DNA from: Rhizobiaceae bacterium
GTDB taxonomy: Bacteria; Pseudomonadota; Alphaproteobacteria; Rhizobiales; Rhizobiaceae
Length of the DNA stretch: 64,000 nt
NCBI GenBank assembly: GCA_019635795.1
Contig: JAHBYV010000001.1
Location: 186,001 to 250,000, forward strand
Direction of reading: 5' to 3'
Made by a program: the position numbers and the translations under genes. This document shows, one piece after another, positions 27,744 to 36,803 of the stretch. The stretch's first letter is position 1; each line of letters opens with the position of its first letter. The notes beneath the pieces were generated by a model. It was not told the DNA's origin and ran no database searches. It saw only the letters and a program-made list of their open reading frames with translations.

Positions 27744-28637
27744 TTAGCTACGCTTCTTGAGATTGAGCTTTTTTCGCACGTCTTCCGGCCCCAGAATATT
27801 GACATTCATTGCTGAAAGTATTGTCGCGGCACGTTCAACCAATTGTCCATTCGTTGCAAGCTGCCCGCGCGAAAGCATCAGATTGTCCTCAAGGCCGACG
27901 CGCACATTGCCACCCGCCAACGCCGCCATTGCCACATATGGCAACTGCATTCTGCCGATAGAGAAAGCCGAAAACGTCCATCCTTCAGGTATGGCATTGG
28001 CTAGCGCCATAAGCGTCAGAGGATCCTCCGGAGCACCGTAAGGAATACCCATACAAAGCTGGATCATGACCGGATCGTCAATGAGCCCTTCTTTGACGAG
28101 TTGCTTGGCAAGTACAAGGTGGCCCGTGTCAAAGACCTCAATCTCCGGCTTGACGCCGCAATCCTGAATACGCTTCGCCATCGCCCGCAACATGCCCGGC
28201 GTGTTGGTCATCACATAGTCGGCTTCCGCGAAGTTCATCGTCCCGCAATCAAGCGTGCAAACTTCGGGAAGCAGTTCCTCAACATGAACGAGACGCTCTG
28301 TTGCGCCAACCATATCGGTCTGGTTGGGGTTGAGGGGCAGGGGCTGTTCGGGCGATCCCAGAACCAGATCGCCGCCCATTCCAGCTGTCAGGTTCAGCAC
28401 AACATCGATCCCGCTGTCGCGCACCCGTGCCACTACCTCGCGATAAAGTGCCGGATCACGAGAAGGTTTTCCCGTTTCTGGATCACGCACATGAACATGA
28501 GCAATAGCAGCGCCTGCTTTGGCAGCGTCCACACAGGCTTGTGCAATCTGACTGGGTGTAATTGGAACCTTATCGCTCTTGTCGGCTGTGTTGCCCGATC
28601 CGGTTACCGCGCAAGTGATGAAAACGTCCCAGTTCAC
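27744..28637 (-). CDS. BKACE-family 3-dehydrocarnitine cleavage enzyme (DUF849)
   Basis: 297 residues starting at GTG 28637, chosen because AGGGAGCGGGG lies just upstream and the family N-terminus (DVFITCAVTGSG) follows; the TTG frame start at 28688 adds unconserved residues. BKACE enzymes are TIM barrels that condense a beta-keto acid with acetyl-CoA. The metal-binding HVHVRDPETGKPSRD (His-x-His, about residues 48-50) and CTLDCGTMNFAE are present. Beside carnitine dehydrogenase it should turn 3-dehydrocarnitine plus acetyl-CoA into acetoacetate and betainyl-CoA. Divergent from a GlxA-type regulator. Confidence 0.88.
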   Translation of the reverse strand: MNWDVFITCAVTGSGNTADKSDKVPITPSQIAQACVDAAKAGAAIAHVHVRDPETGKPSRDPALYREVVARVRDSGIDVVLNLTAGMGGDLVLGSPEQPLPLNPNQTDMVGATERLVHVEELLPEVCTLDCGTMNFAEADYVMTNTPGMLRAMAKRIQDCGVKPEIEVFDTGHLVLAKQLVKEGLIDDPVMIQLCMGIPYGAPEDPLTLMALANAIPEGWTFSAFSIGRMQLPYVAMAALAGGNVRVGLEDNLMLSRGQLATNGQLVERAATILSAMNVNILGPEDVRKKLNLKKRS

Positions 28638-28747
28638 GGCCCCGCTCCCTGTAAAAAGAGTTCGACTATCAACCGTCGAGGGTTCCAAAACTTTGCGTAA
28701 TTTGCCAATCTCTTTGCATATCAGGACAATCAGATCGGGTTATTCAG

Positions 28748-29677
28748 TTGTTACGCTGCGGATTTCTGGTTCTCGACGGCTTCTCCAACATGGTGTTAGC
28801 CAGTGCAGTCGAGCCTTTGCGCGTCGCGCGTGACTACAGTTCGAACACGGAATTTTTCTGGCAGCTACTTTCATCGGACGGAAACGACGTCAAAAGCTCC
28901 AGCGGAATTGTTCTGCGATGTGAGAAAAGTCTGACTGACGCGAAAAATCTGGACATGCTGTTCGTAGTCGCAGGCTACGGTGCGCGCGCTCACGCAAAGC
29001 CGTCGCTTATCAAGTCATTGCAATTGGCCGAGCGCCGCTTTCGGGTGATTGGCGGGCTTGACTCGGGCGCGTGGTTGTTGGCCGCAGCCGGTCTGCTGGA
29101 TGGGCATAAAGCAACCATACACTGGCAGGATTTGTCTCAGTTTGCAGAAACCTGCCTCGAGATCGAAGTGGTGGCCGACCGCTATGTGATTGATCGGGAC
29201 AGAATCACCGCGGGCAGCGCGGTCACTGTTACTGACCTGATGCTCAAACTGATTGGCGACCATGGTGGCGGGGCGTTGGCATTCGATGTTGCCAACATGT
29301 TTTTCCATGACGGGCTCCCGCGAAACTCCCGGCAGGGTGAACTCGTCGACGAGAATATGACACGGGTTGCAAAGGCAGTCGCAATTATGCGGGCAAATGT
29401 GGAGCGGCCGGTTGGTCTGGAGGCACTGGCAGCGCGGGCGGCTCTTTCTACGCGCACGCTGGCAAGGCTTTTCGAGCGCGAGTTTGGCATGGGGCCGGGC
29501 AGATACTACCAGAATATTCGACTGGACGTCGCCCGGTCTTATGTGGAAGAAACCCGACTGAGTGCCAGTGAGATTGCTGAAAGGACGGGCTTTGCATCCA
29601 GTGCTTGCCTCTCCCGTGCGTATAAGCTGCACTTCAGGCAGAGTCTGCGGGAAGTGCGGCGCAGCCTGAAGGGGTGA
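28748..29677 (+). CDS. GlxA/CdhR-type AraC-family regulator of carnitine genes
   Basis: 309 residues. An N-terminal DJ-1/PfpI-like (class I amidotransferase-fold) domain occupies about 1-170 (LVLDGFSNMVLASAVEPLRVA, GLDSGAWLLAAAGLLDGHKATIHW). A C-terminal AraC DNA-binding domain (about 215-305) contains LEALAARAALSTRTLARLFEREFG and ASEIAERTGFASSACLSRAYKLHF. Same architecture as CdhR and GbdR, regulators responding to carnitine and glycine betaine. The frame has only a TTG start at 28748 before the conserved domain (CGGG eight bases upstream). Divergent from the BKACE-lcdH operon, so it probably activates it. Confidence 0.85.
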   Translation: MLRCGFLVLDGFSNMVLASAVEPLRVARDYSSNTEFFWQLLSSDGNDVKSSSGIVLRCEKSLTDAKNLDMLFVVAGYGARAHAKPSLIKSLQLAERRFRVIGGLDSGAWLLAAAGLLDGHKATIHWQDLSQFAETCLEIEVVADRYVIDRDRITAGSAVTVTDLMLKLIGDHGGGALAFDVANMFFHDGLPRNSRQGELVDENMTRVAKAVAIMRANVERPVGLEALAARAALSTRTLARLFEREFGMGPGRYYQNIRLDVARSYVEETRLSASEIAERTGFASSACLSRAYKLHFRQSLREVRRSLKG

Positions 29678-29774
29678 AACGTGCTTTGCGGTTCAGGTTT
29701 TGCTCAAGAACGGGTATTGCACCTGCACTTGAAGTTCAAAGGGCACCAATGTTCGGCGCATCAGGATTAGGCCA

Positions 29775-31157
29775 GTGCAACTAACAATTTTTGGAACCGG
29801 ATATGTCGGGCTGGTTACCGCTGCCTGTCTGTCGGATGTGGGCCACAACGTCGCTTGCATCGACATAGATGCAAGGCGCATCGGCGAACTGAATGAAGGC
29901 AAAATTCCTATTTTTGAACCGGGCCTCAAGGAGCTGGTTGTTCGAAACGCTCAGGCCAGGCGTCTGACATTTTCTACAGATGCGGAGTTTGGCGTTCGTC
30001 ACGGCGAGATCATCTTCATCGCCGTCGGCACACCTCCGATGGAGGATGGTTCGGCAGACGTTCGCGCGGTCCAGTCTGTGGCAGATACAATTGGCAAGCA
30101 CATTCAAAGCTATAAGGTGGTTGTGAATAAATCCACCGTGCCTGTCGGGTCTGCCGAAATGGTCGAAACGCGCATTCGTGATATTTTGAAGACCCGCGGC
30201 GTGAATGTCGAATTTGACGTTTGCTCAAATCCTGAATTTCTCAAGGAAGGGAGCGCCGTCGAAGACTTCATGCGCCCGGCAAGAATTATCGTCGGAACCT
30301 CTTCCCAGCGCGTCCGCGATGCCATGCAGGAATGCTACGCACCTTACAACCGCAACCACGACAAGCTCATGACGATGGACGTCAGGGCGGCTGAGCTGAC
30401 CAAATATGCGGCCAATGCAATGTTGGCCACCAAGATAAGCTTCATGAATGAAATCGCCAATATTGCGGAAAAGCTTGGCGCTGACATTGAACAGGTGCGT
30501 AGGGGCATCGGCTCAGACCCGCGTATTGGATACCACTTCATTTATCCTGGTGCTGGTTATGGTGGTTCCTGCTTTCCAAAGGATGTACGCGCGCTGGCGA
30601 AAGTTGCGCGCGATAGCGGCCACGCTGCCGAGCTTCTGGACGCGGTGGAATCGGTCAATGAACGCCAGAAAAGCCAACTCTTTGCAAAATTGAATCTCGC
30701 TCTCGACGGTGAGATGAAAGGGCGCCGGATTGCCGTTTGGGGACTGGCATTCAAGCCAAATACTGATGACATGCGCGAGGCACCGAGCAGGGCGCTTCTG
30801 GAGTCGGTTTGGGCGGCAGGCGGGACTGTCAGCGCGTTCGACCCCGAATCAATGGCTGAAACGCGCAAGATTTATGGTGATCGCGCCGATCTCGTACTCG
30901 CTAACAGCGCCGAGGAGGCGGCAAAGGGAGCTGACGCGCTGGTTATATGCACCGAATGGAAGCAGTTCCGGGTCGCAGATTTTGAGTGGCTACGCCAGAA
31001 CTTGCGCAATCCTGTCATTGTGGATGGTCGCAACCTCTACGATCCGGAGCGCGTGCGCCAGCACGGATTGCTGTATCTCGCCATCGGTCGTGGAGATTCA
31101 TTGCGCCAGCTGGAAAATGAAGGTTCGCAAGCAAACCATAAACGCAGCGTCGCCTAG
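29775..31157 (+). CDS. ugd: UDP-glucose 6-dehydrogenase
   Basis: 460 residues; oxidises UDP-glucose to UDP-glucuronate with two NAD+. LTIFGTGYVGLVTAACLSDVGH is the NAD site, VNKSTVPVGS and SNPEFLKEGSAV follow, and GAGYGGSCFPKDVRAL (about residues 254-269) has the catalytic Cys. Start is GTG with AGGATTAGG upstream. Its last four bases overlap the convergent UDP-glucuronate epimerase, whose substrate it makes. It also could supply acid for the AsnB-like or WbpB-like enzymes. Confidence 0.94.
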   Translation: MQLTIFGTGYVGLVTAACLSDVGHNVACIDIDARRIGELNEGKIPIFEPGLKELVVRNAQARRLTFSTDAEFGVRHGEIIFIAVGTPPMEDGSADVRAVQSVADTIGKHIQSYKVVVNKSTVPVGSAEMVETRIRDILKTRGVNVEFDVCSNPEFLKEGSAVEDFMRPARIIVGTSSQRVRDAMQECYAPYNRNHDKLMTMDVRAAELTKYAANAMLATKISFMNEIANIAEKLGADIEQVRRGIGSDPRIGYHFIYPGAGYGGSCFPKDVRALAKVARDSGHAAELLDAVESVNERQKSQLFAKLNLALDGEMKGRRIAVWGLAFKPNTDDMREAPSRALLESVWAAGGTVSAFDPESMAETRKIYGDRADLVLANSAEEAAKGADALVICTEWKQFRVADFEWLRQNLRNPVIVDGRNLYDPERVRQHGLLYLAIGRGDSLRQLENEGSQANHKRSVA

Positions 31158-32128
31158 CGCTGATTATACCCTCTGAACCATTCCACGAAGTCGGCCATTC
31201 CGGCTTCGATGGTGGTTTGAGGCGCAAAACCAAGGTCACGTTGCGCAAGATCTATGTTTGCATAAGTAACGGTAACATCGCCAGGCGGCTTTGGCTTGAA
31301 TTCCTTGATTGCCGCGCGCCCCGCGGCCTTCTCGATTGCTTCAATGAAATCTGCAAGCTTCACCGGCTTGTTGTTGCCTAGATTGTAAACCGGCTCCAGT
31401 GGCAAGGTAAGGTCCATCGCACGATCTACCGCGCCGACGACACCTGAAACAATATCGCTGACGTGGGTGAAATCCCGCAGCATTTCGCCATTGTTGAAAA
31501 CGGAAATGGGCTCACCCTGCAATATGGCATTGGTGAACATCCACGGAGCCATATCGGGGCGTCCGTATCGGCCATACACAGTGAAGAATCTCATGCCTGT
31601 TGAGCGGATGCCGTGGGTGCCTTCGTAAACATGAGCCAGCATCTCGCAGGCGCGCTTTGTTGCCGCGTATACCGAGATTGGCTTGTCGGCTCGTGCATCT
31701 TCGCAAAAGGGTATTTTCTCGCCTAGTCCGTACACCGAGGATGAGCTGGCATAGACCACCGGCGGCCGCTTCGGCAGCCTGGCGGCGAGTTCAAGTATAG
31801 AGACCTGGCCCATCACGTTGGAATGGACATAGGCATAAGGGTTCTGCATCGAATAGCGAACGCCCGCCTGTGCAGCGAGGTGAACAATAACGTCTACATC
31901 TTCGATGCTGTGTCCTATTGCTTCAAATAGGTCGGGTGTACCAACATCCATCCGTATAAAACGAAATTCGGGATGCGCTTCCGCGATTGTCAGCCGATCC
32001 TGCTTGAGGCTGACCTGATAATAGTCGTTGAGATTGTCCAGGCCAACAACGCTATCGCCACGCTCAAGAAAGCGGATTGCAGTGTGATGACCGATAAATC
32101 CTGCCGCGCCTGTCAGTAATATTTTCAT
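31154..32128 (-). CDS. UDP-glucuronate 4-epimerase
   Basis: 324-residue extended SDR. MKILLTGAAGFIGHHTAIRFLERGDSVVGLDNLNDYYQVSLK is characteristic of the UDP-glucuronate 4-epimerase (LspL/GAE) group rather than GalE. YASSSSVYGLGEKIPF gives the catalytic Ser, and YAATKRACEML the Tyr-x3-Lys. It makes UDP-galacturonate for surface polysaccharide or LPS core. The ATG at 32128 begins the conserved N-terminus; the frame to 32230 is longer but unconserved. Convergent with ugd, divergent from the methyltransferase. Confidence 0.88.
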   Translation of the reverse strand: MKILLTGAAGFIGHHTAIRFLERGDSVVGLDNLNDYYQVSLKQDRLTIAEAHPEFRFIRMDVGTPDLFEAIGHSIEDVDVIVHLAAQAGVRYSMQNPYAYVHSNVMGQVSILELAARLPKRPPVVYASSSSVYGLGEKIPFCEDARADKPISVYAATKRACEMLAHVYEGTHGIRSTGMRFFTVYGRYGRPDMAPWMFTNAILQGEPISVFNNGEMLRDFTHVSDIVSGVVGAVDRAMDLTLPLEPVYNLGNNKPVKLADFIEAIEKAAGRAAIKEFKPKPPGDVTVTYANIDLAQRDLGFAPQTTIEAGMADFVEWFRGYNQR

Positions 32129-32230
32129 GGTACGCTCAATTGCATAGCTGCACGAGCATGTCCAACATTTGGCTTGAGGAACGGGCGCGGGTAGGGCAAC
32201 GATTGCGCACTTCGAACATGGCGGTGACAA

Positions 32231-32728
32231 GTGAAACTGACACGACTGGATAAGTTGAGATTGCGCCTAGTTGCGCAGGATGCGTGCCTTGCATGGGCGT
32301 TTGAGAACATCAAAGGCAGGTCCGGAATAGTGTTCGAACTGGGGCTTGGGCATGGCCGCACTTACGACCACATTCGTACTCATTTGCCGGACCGGGAAAT
32401 CTACGTTTTTGACCGCGAGGTCGATTGTTATGAGGACTGCATTCCGCCGACGGACAAAATGATCCTTGGGGACATGCGTCAGACAGTGCCGGAAGCGGTG
32501 CGGCGCTTTGCGGGACAGGTTGTTCTGCTCCACGCCGATACGGGCTCTTACGGCGACAAACACAACACTGAAATGCAGCAGCTTTTGAGCGCCACGCTGG
32601 CTCCCGCGCTGGCGCCGGAAGGGTTGTTGCTTTCAGACCTCAAGCTGGACGTGCCGGGAACCGAGGCGGTGCCTTTGCCGCCAGGCGCCACTGAGGGCAG
32701 GTATTTTATCTATCGACGTCAGCGATAG
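32231..32728 (+). CDS. class I SAM-dependent methyltransferase-like protein
   Basis: 165 residues starting at GTG. VFELGLGHGRTYDHIRTHLP (about 35-54) is a standard SAM-binding motif I, with the acidic motif II in YVFDREVDCYED and LLHADTGSYG further on. The substrate is unknown. It stands alone on the plus strand between the UDP-GlcA epimerase and the importer operon. Its 3' end overlaps the convergent permease gene by ten bases, so expression of either may affect the other. Confidence 0.75.
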   Translation: MKLTRLDKLRLRLVAQDACLAWAFENIKGRSGIVFELGLGHGRTYDHIRTHLPDREIYVFDREVDCYEDCIPPTDKMILGDMRQTVPEAVRRFAGQVVLLHADTGSYGDKHNTEMQQLLSATLAPALAPEGLLLSDLKLDVPGTEAVPLPPGATEGRYFIYRRQR

Positions 32729-33897
32729 GGATCTGCGGCATCGCGTAGTCCATCGCCCAGAAAGTTGAAGGCAAGGATGACGAGGATCACGGGAATCATC
32801 GGAAACAGCAGCCAAGGATAGAACGCAATCGTGCTGACGCTTCGCGCTTCAGTCAGCAAAATTCCCCAACTGGTGATCGGTGGTCGAAGCCCAAGGCCCA
32901 GAAAACTAAGCGCTGTTTCGCCAAGGATCATACCGGGGACGGAGATGGTGGCAGTCGCAATGAGATGCGACATGAATCCCGGCACCAGATGCTTCCCAAT
33001 GATGCGGCTTGTCTTTGCACCCATGAGTTGGGCTGCAAGCACATAATCCTCTTCGCGCAATGCGAGAAGCTTTGAGCGCACCGCGCGCGCCAGACCTGTC
33101 CAGTCGAGCAGGCCGAGAATGAGCGTTATGCCAAAATAGATGAATATGGGGCTCCATGTTACCGGCATGATGGCGGCCAATGCCATCCAAAGCGGAATGC
33201 TGGGAATGGATTGCAGCACTTCAATGATGCGCTGAACCACCATATCGAACCAGCCGCCCTTATATCCCGCCAGCCCGCCTATAACCACGCCCAGCACAAA
33301 GCTGAAAGCAATGCCAATCAATCCAATGGTCAGGGAGATGCGAGCGCCATAGATAATGCGCGAGAGCACGTCCCGGCCAAGGCGGTCAGTTCCGAGCAGG
33401 AACATATGCCCGTCTTTGGCAGGGCATATCAAATGCAGATCGCCTTCGAACAATCCCCAAAAGCGATATGTGTCACCACGGCAGAAAAAGCGGATCGGCT
33501 GCACATCGCTTGGATTGTCGCGGTAAACGCGCCGCAGATTCTCAATATCCAGCGTCATTTGTCGGCCATAGACGAATGGGCCAACGAACTGGCCATGATC
33601 GAAAAGGCGAATTCGCTGCGGCGGCTGGTAAATGTGGTCCACGTTGCGCGTGTGCAGATTGTAAGGCGCAAGGAACTCACAGAATAAAATCATGGTGTAA
33701 ATACAAAGCAGGAATATCCCGGACCATAGCGCCACCTTGTGGCGCTTGAATTTCCACCACATCAATCTTGCTTGCGAAGCCTGATAGACGCGCTCTTGCT
33801 CATGCGTCATGGCCTCGATCGACATGGGGTCGAAGGGGGCTGTCGAGACGTAATGCTTCAGCGGAGCGCCGGGTTGCGGCAGCGGAGAATCTGTCAT
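32719..33897 (-). CDS. Dpp/Opp-type ABC importer permease (DppC/YejE-like)
   Basis: 392-residue inner-membrane permease. A 55-residue cytosolic N-terminus and first helix (about 56-75) lead to a periplasmic insert of about 115 residues. Then comes the BPD_transp_1 core with ISLTIGLIGIAFSFVLGVVIGGLAGY, the ATPase-contact EAA loop around DYVLAAQLMGAKTSRIIGKHLVPG, and GMILGETALSFLGLGLRPP. The insert between helices one and two occurs in some peptide and oligosaccharide importers. Last gene of the ATPase-binding protein-permease-permease operon; start overlaps the upstream permease stop. Confidence 0.88.
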   Translation of the reverse strand: MTDSPLPQPGAPLKHYVSTAPFDPMSIEAMTHEQERVYQASQARLMWWKFKRHKVALWSGIFLLCIYTMILFCEFLAPYNLHTRNVDHIYQPPQRIRLFDHGQFVGPFVYGRQMTLDIENLRRVYRDNPSDVQPIRFFCRGDTYRFWGLFEGDLHLICPAKDGHMFLLGTDRLGRDVLSRIIYGARISLTIGLIGIAFSFVLGVVIGGLAGYKGGWFDMVVQRIIEVLQSIPSIPLWMALAAIMPVTWSPIFIYFGITLILGLLDWTGLARAVRSKLLALREEDYVLAAQLMGAKTSRIIGKHLVPGFMSHLIATATISVPGMILGETALSFLGLGLRPPITSWGILLTEARSVSTIAFYPWLLFPMIPVILVILAFNFLGDGLRDAADPYR

Positions 33898-34892
33898 TTT
33901 GTGCTGCCGCCCTGCAAACGAATTCTTGGATCGAGTACTGCCAGCGCGAGATCAGAGATCAGCACGCCGATCACGGTCAAAAATGCCAGAAACATCAGGA
34001 ATGAACCAGCCAGATACATATCCTGACTTTGCAACGCCTTGATGAGCATGGGACCAGTGGTTTCCAGAGAAAGCACAATTGCTGTGATTTCAGCGCCGGA
34101 AATGATGGCGGGCAGTATCGATCCAATGTCGGATATGAAGAAGTTCAGCGCCATACGCAGCGGATATTTTACCAGCGTTCTATGAGGCGAAAGCCCCTTT
34201 GCGCGGGCCGTAACAACGTATTGCTTCTGGAGTTCGTCGAGCAGGTTCGCCCGCAAACGGCGGATCATGCCAGCAGTGCCGGCAGTTCCCACGATGATTA
34301 CCGGAATCCAGAGGTGGTTCATGATAGACTTGGCCTTATCCCAACTCATGGGTTGGCCGAGATATTGCAAGTCCATCAAGTGACCGATGGAAACGCCAAA
34401 CCAGATATTGGCGAAATACATCAGGATCAGCGCCAGCATGAAGTTTGGTATCGCGATGCCGAGCAGGCCCAGGAAGGTCAGGCCGTAGTCGCCCCAGCTA
34501 TATTGATGCGTTGCTGAGTAAATTCCTATCGGGAAGGCGATGAGCCAGGTGAAGATGATTGTGACAACCGAAACAAGGACGGTCAGCCACATTCGATCAC
34601 CCACAACTTCAGTGACCGGCAGCTGATATTCGAACGAGTACCCGAAATCGCCCTGCAACATGCCGCCGAGCCAGTAAAAATACCGGATCACAGGCGGCTT
34701 GTCGAAATTGTATTCCTTGCGCAGCGCGTCAAGATATTCGGTATCGACATCTTCGCCCTGGGCTTTGATTTCAGCCGCGTAGCTCTCGAAATAGTCACCC
34801 GGTGGAAGCTCGATAATGGTGAAAACCAGCGCCGAAATAATCAGCAGCGTCGGCACCATCATCGCAACGCGCCAAACAATGTAACGCAGCAC
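33894..34892 (-). CDS. Dpp/Opp-type ABC importer permease (DppB/YejB-like)
   Basis: 332 residues, six predicted membrane helices. MLRYIVWRVAMMVPTLLIISALVFTIIELPPGDY is the classic DppB N-terminal helix, and the EAA loop is QKQYVVTARAKGLSPHRTLVKYPLRMAL. Forms the heterodimeric channel with the next permease. Begins three bases after the binding protein stop and overlaps the next start as ATGA. Confidence 0.9.
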   Translation of the reverse strand: MLRYIVWRVAMMVPTLLIISALVFTIIELPPGDYFESYAAEIKAQGEDVDTEYLDALRKEYNFDKPPVIRYFYWLGGMLQGDFGYSFEYQLPVTEVVGDRMWLTVLVSVVTIIFTWLIAFPIGIYSATHQYSWGDYGLTFLGLLGIAIPNFMLALILMYFANIWFGVSIGHLMDLQYLGQPMSWDKAKSIMNHLWIPVIIVGTAGTAGMIRRLRANLLDELQKQYVVTARAKGLSPHRTLVKYPLRMALNFFISDIGSILPAIISGAEITAIVLSLETTGPMLIKALQSQDMYLAGSFLMFLAFLTVIGVLISDLALAVLDPRIRLQGGSTK

Positions 34893-34895
34893 GAT

Positions 34896-36803
34896 CTACG
34901 CCTCCTGATCGGAAAGCCAGAACGTGTCCGGCGAAAGCGTTCCAAAATAGGCTGTTGGATCGAAGCCGAAAAAGGCTTCATCAGGAAAATTCTGCAACCG
35001 GGTTGTGCGAAGCACTGGTTGGGGGGTGGTGTTGACAAGACCGATAGAAAATACCTGGTCGGAATACAGAGCGAGAATGGAGGCCCACAAACGCGCGCGC
35101 TCCTCGCTTTCGGTGGTTCTACGCCAGCGCATGGCAAGCTCAAGCAATGTCTGGGCGGCTGGCAGGTCCGGCGCCGTTCCGCGCTGCCCTCGCGAGAGGT
35201 AGTGAGCACCCCAGAGCGGCCATTGCAATTGATCGTCGGTCATTGGCGCGAACTGCCGCGGGTTCATGTCCGCGGTTGGAATGCCATTGTCCACGCCGGA
35301 CCACATGGAAACCATGATCTGACCAGCCATGCCACGAGAGCGGAACACATCCCGCTGCGAGGTTCTGATGAAAAGAGCTATGCCGACGTTTCGCCAGTGG
35401 TCTGTTATCAGCTCCAGCACGTCCGTTTCCTGAGTCCCTTCGCCGGCTGTCTCGACTATGATTTGTGCCGGTCGGCCGTCAGGCAAAAGGCGAATGCCAT
35501 CATCATCGAACTTGTCCAAACCTGCTTGGGCCAGCAGGTCAGATGCCAAAGAGGGATCATAAAAGCTCCACGCCGCCGCATATTCGGGGCGAAATAGCGG
35601 GCTGGCCTGCAAGACCGTGTCTGAGCTGACATGGCCGAGTCCGTAAAACACGACCTTATTGATTTCATCCCGGTTTATCGCGATTGAAAGTGCGCGTCGA
35701 ACACGTACATCATGCAGCAAGGGACCCCATCCCGCATCTGTGCAGTTCATGTTTGGAAGCAGGGCGAAGCGCGAGCCGATTGTCCGCTTCCAAAGCGATA
35801 CCTTGACCGGAAAACGCTGCTCGGCCTCCTTGAGATATGTGTAATCCGGAAAATCAATGCCTGTCCCTTGCAGGTCGGAATCACCCGCACCTACCTTCGC
35901 CGGAAGTATCGCAGAAGATGAGACGTTTAGAATGAAGCGGTCGATATATGGCAATTGCAGGCCGTTAGGATCGACGCGATGAAAGTAGGGGTTTCTCTCA
36001 AAGACGAATTGTTCTGCAGGTGGCTCCGTGGTGTTGCGCCACGGTTCCAGCGTCGGCAATTCAGGATTTTCTGGTCGATATGACCGGGAGAGCTTGATGT
36101 GCAGCGAGGACCAACGCTTTGCGCGATACTTCTTCAGCAATGACTTCAGCGTGTCCGGGTCCTGATACTTTTCGTGGAATTGTTTGAGATACGCCGAAGG
36201 CAGGACAATAACCATGGGTTGTGCGGCTGCCAGTGCAGGCAAAAAGTCCGGGTTTGGTGCATCCCAACTGTAACGGATTGTCAGCGGATCAAGAATTTCG
36301 AAACGGGGCGGCTTGTCATCAACGACCAACGCCGTTGGCGGGCCGACAGGAGATAAATCCTCGTTGAGCCATACATCTTCAAGAGCGTAGCGAAAATCTT
36401 CCGGCGTAAGCGGGCTGCCATCCGACCATTTGTGACCCTCGCGAAGTCGGAACGTAAAAACCCGATCCTGCTCCTGTTGATAGCTTTCGAGAATGTCGGC
36501 ATGCATGTTCAGATCATTGTCGTAGCCGACGAGCCGCGAATAACCGTTAATGGTCATGTAGCGAATATCTTTCTGGCTACCGATCAGCATTCGGATCTGG
36601 CCACCATACTTTCCGGGCGTGCGACCAAGCGCGTCGAAGTTCATCACGCGCGGTACTTTCGGCAGGCGCGCGGCCATTGGCGGAAGTGTTCCGCTCTTTA
36701 AACGGTCGGCAAATACTTCCGGTTCACCTATTGCCGCGAAACTACGTTGCGGAACGAGCGCGGCTGCCAATACACCAAGTGCGGTTCGTCGGTTCATTTT
36801 CAT
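34896..36803 (-). CDS. ABC importer solute-binding protein (SBP_bac_5 family)
   Basis: About 635 residues from the ATG at 36803, which overlaps the ATPase stop. The N-terminus NRRTALGVLAAALVPQRSFA is a signal peptide with a twin Arg, so Tat or Sec export is possible. The mature protein is periplasmic: FRLREGHKWSDGSPLTPEDFRYALED is the cluster 5 signature (about residues 115-140). At this size it exceeds most dipeptide-binding proteins (about 510-540) and resembles large oligosaccharide- or oligopeptide-binding members. A polysaccharide lyase gene precedes the operon, which favours oligosaccharide uptake, but the ligand is unproven. Confidence 0.85.
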   Translation of the reverse strand: MKMNRRTALGVLAAALVPQRSFAAIGEPEVFADRLKSGTLPPMAARLPKVPRVMNFDALGRTPGKYGGQIRMLIGSQKDIRYMTINGYSRLVGYDNDLNMHADILESYQQEQDRVFTFRLREGHKWSDGSPLTPEDFRYALEDVWLNEDLSPVGPPTALVVDDKPPRFEILDPLTIRYSWDAPNPDFLPALAAAQPMVIVLPSAYLKQFHEKYQDPDTLKSLLKKYRAKRWSSLHIKLSRSYRPENPELPTLEPWRNTTEPPAEQFVFERNPYFHRVDPNGLQLPYIDRFILNVSSSAILPAKVGAGDSDLQGTGIDFPDYTYLKEAEQRFPVKVSLWKRTIGSRFALLPNMNCTDAGWGPLLHDVRVRRALSIAINRDEINKVVFYGLGHVSSDTVLQASPLFRPEYAAAWSFYDPSLASDLLAQAGLDKFDDDGIRLLPDGRPAQIIVETAGEGTQETDVLELITDHWRNVGIALFIRTSQRDVFRSRGMAGQIMVSMWSGVDNGIPTADMNPRQFAPMTDDQLQWPLWGAHYLSRGQRGTAPDLPAAQTLLELAMRWRRTTESEERARLWASILALYSDQVFSIGLVNTTPQPVLRTTRLQNFPDEAFFGFDPTAYFGTLSPDTFWLSDQEA

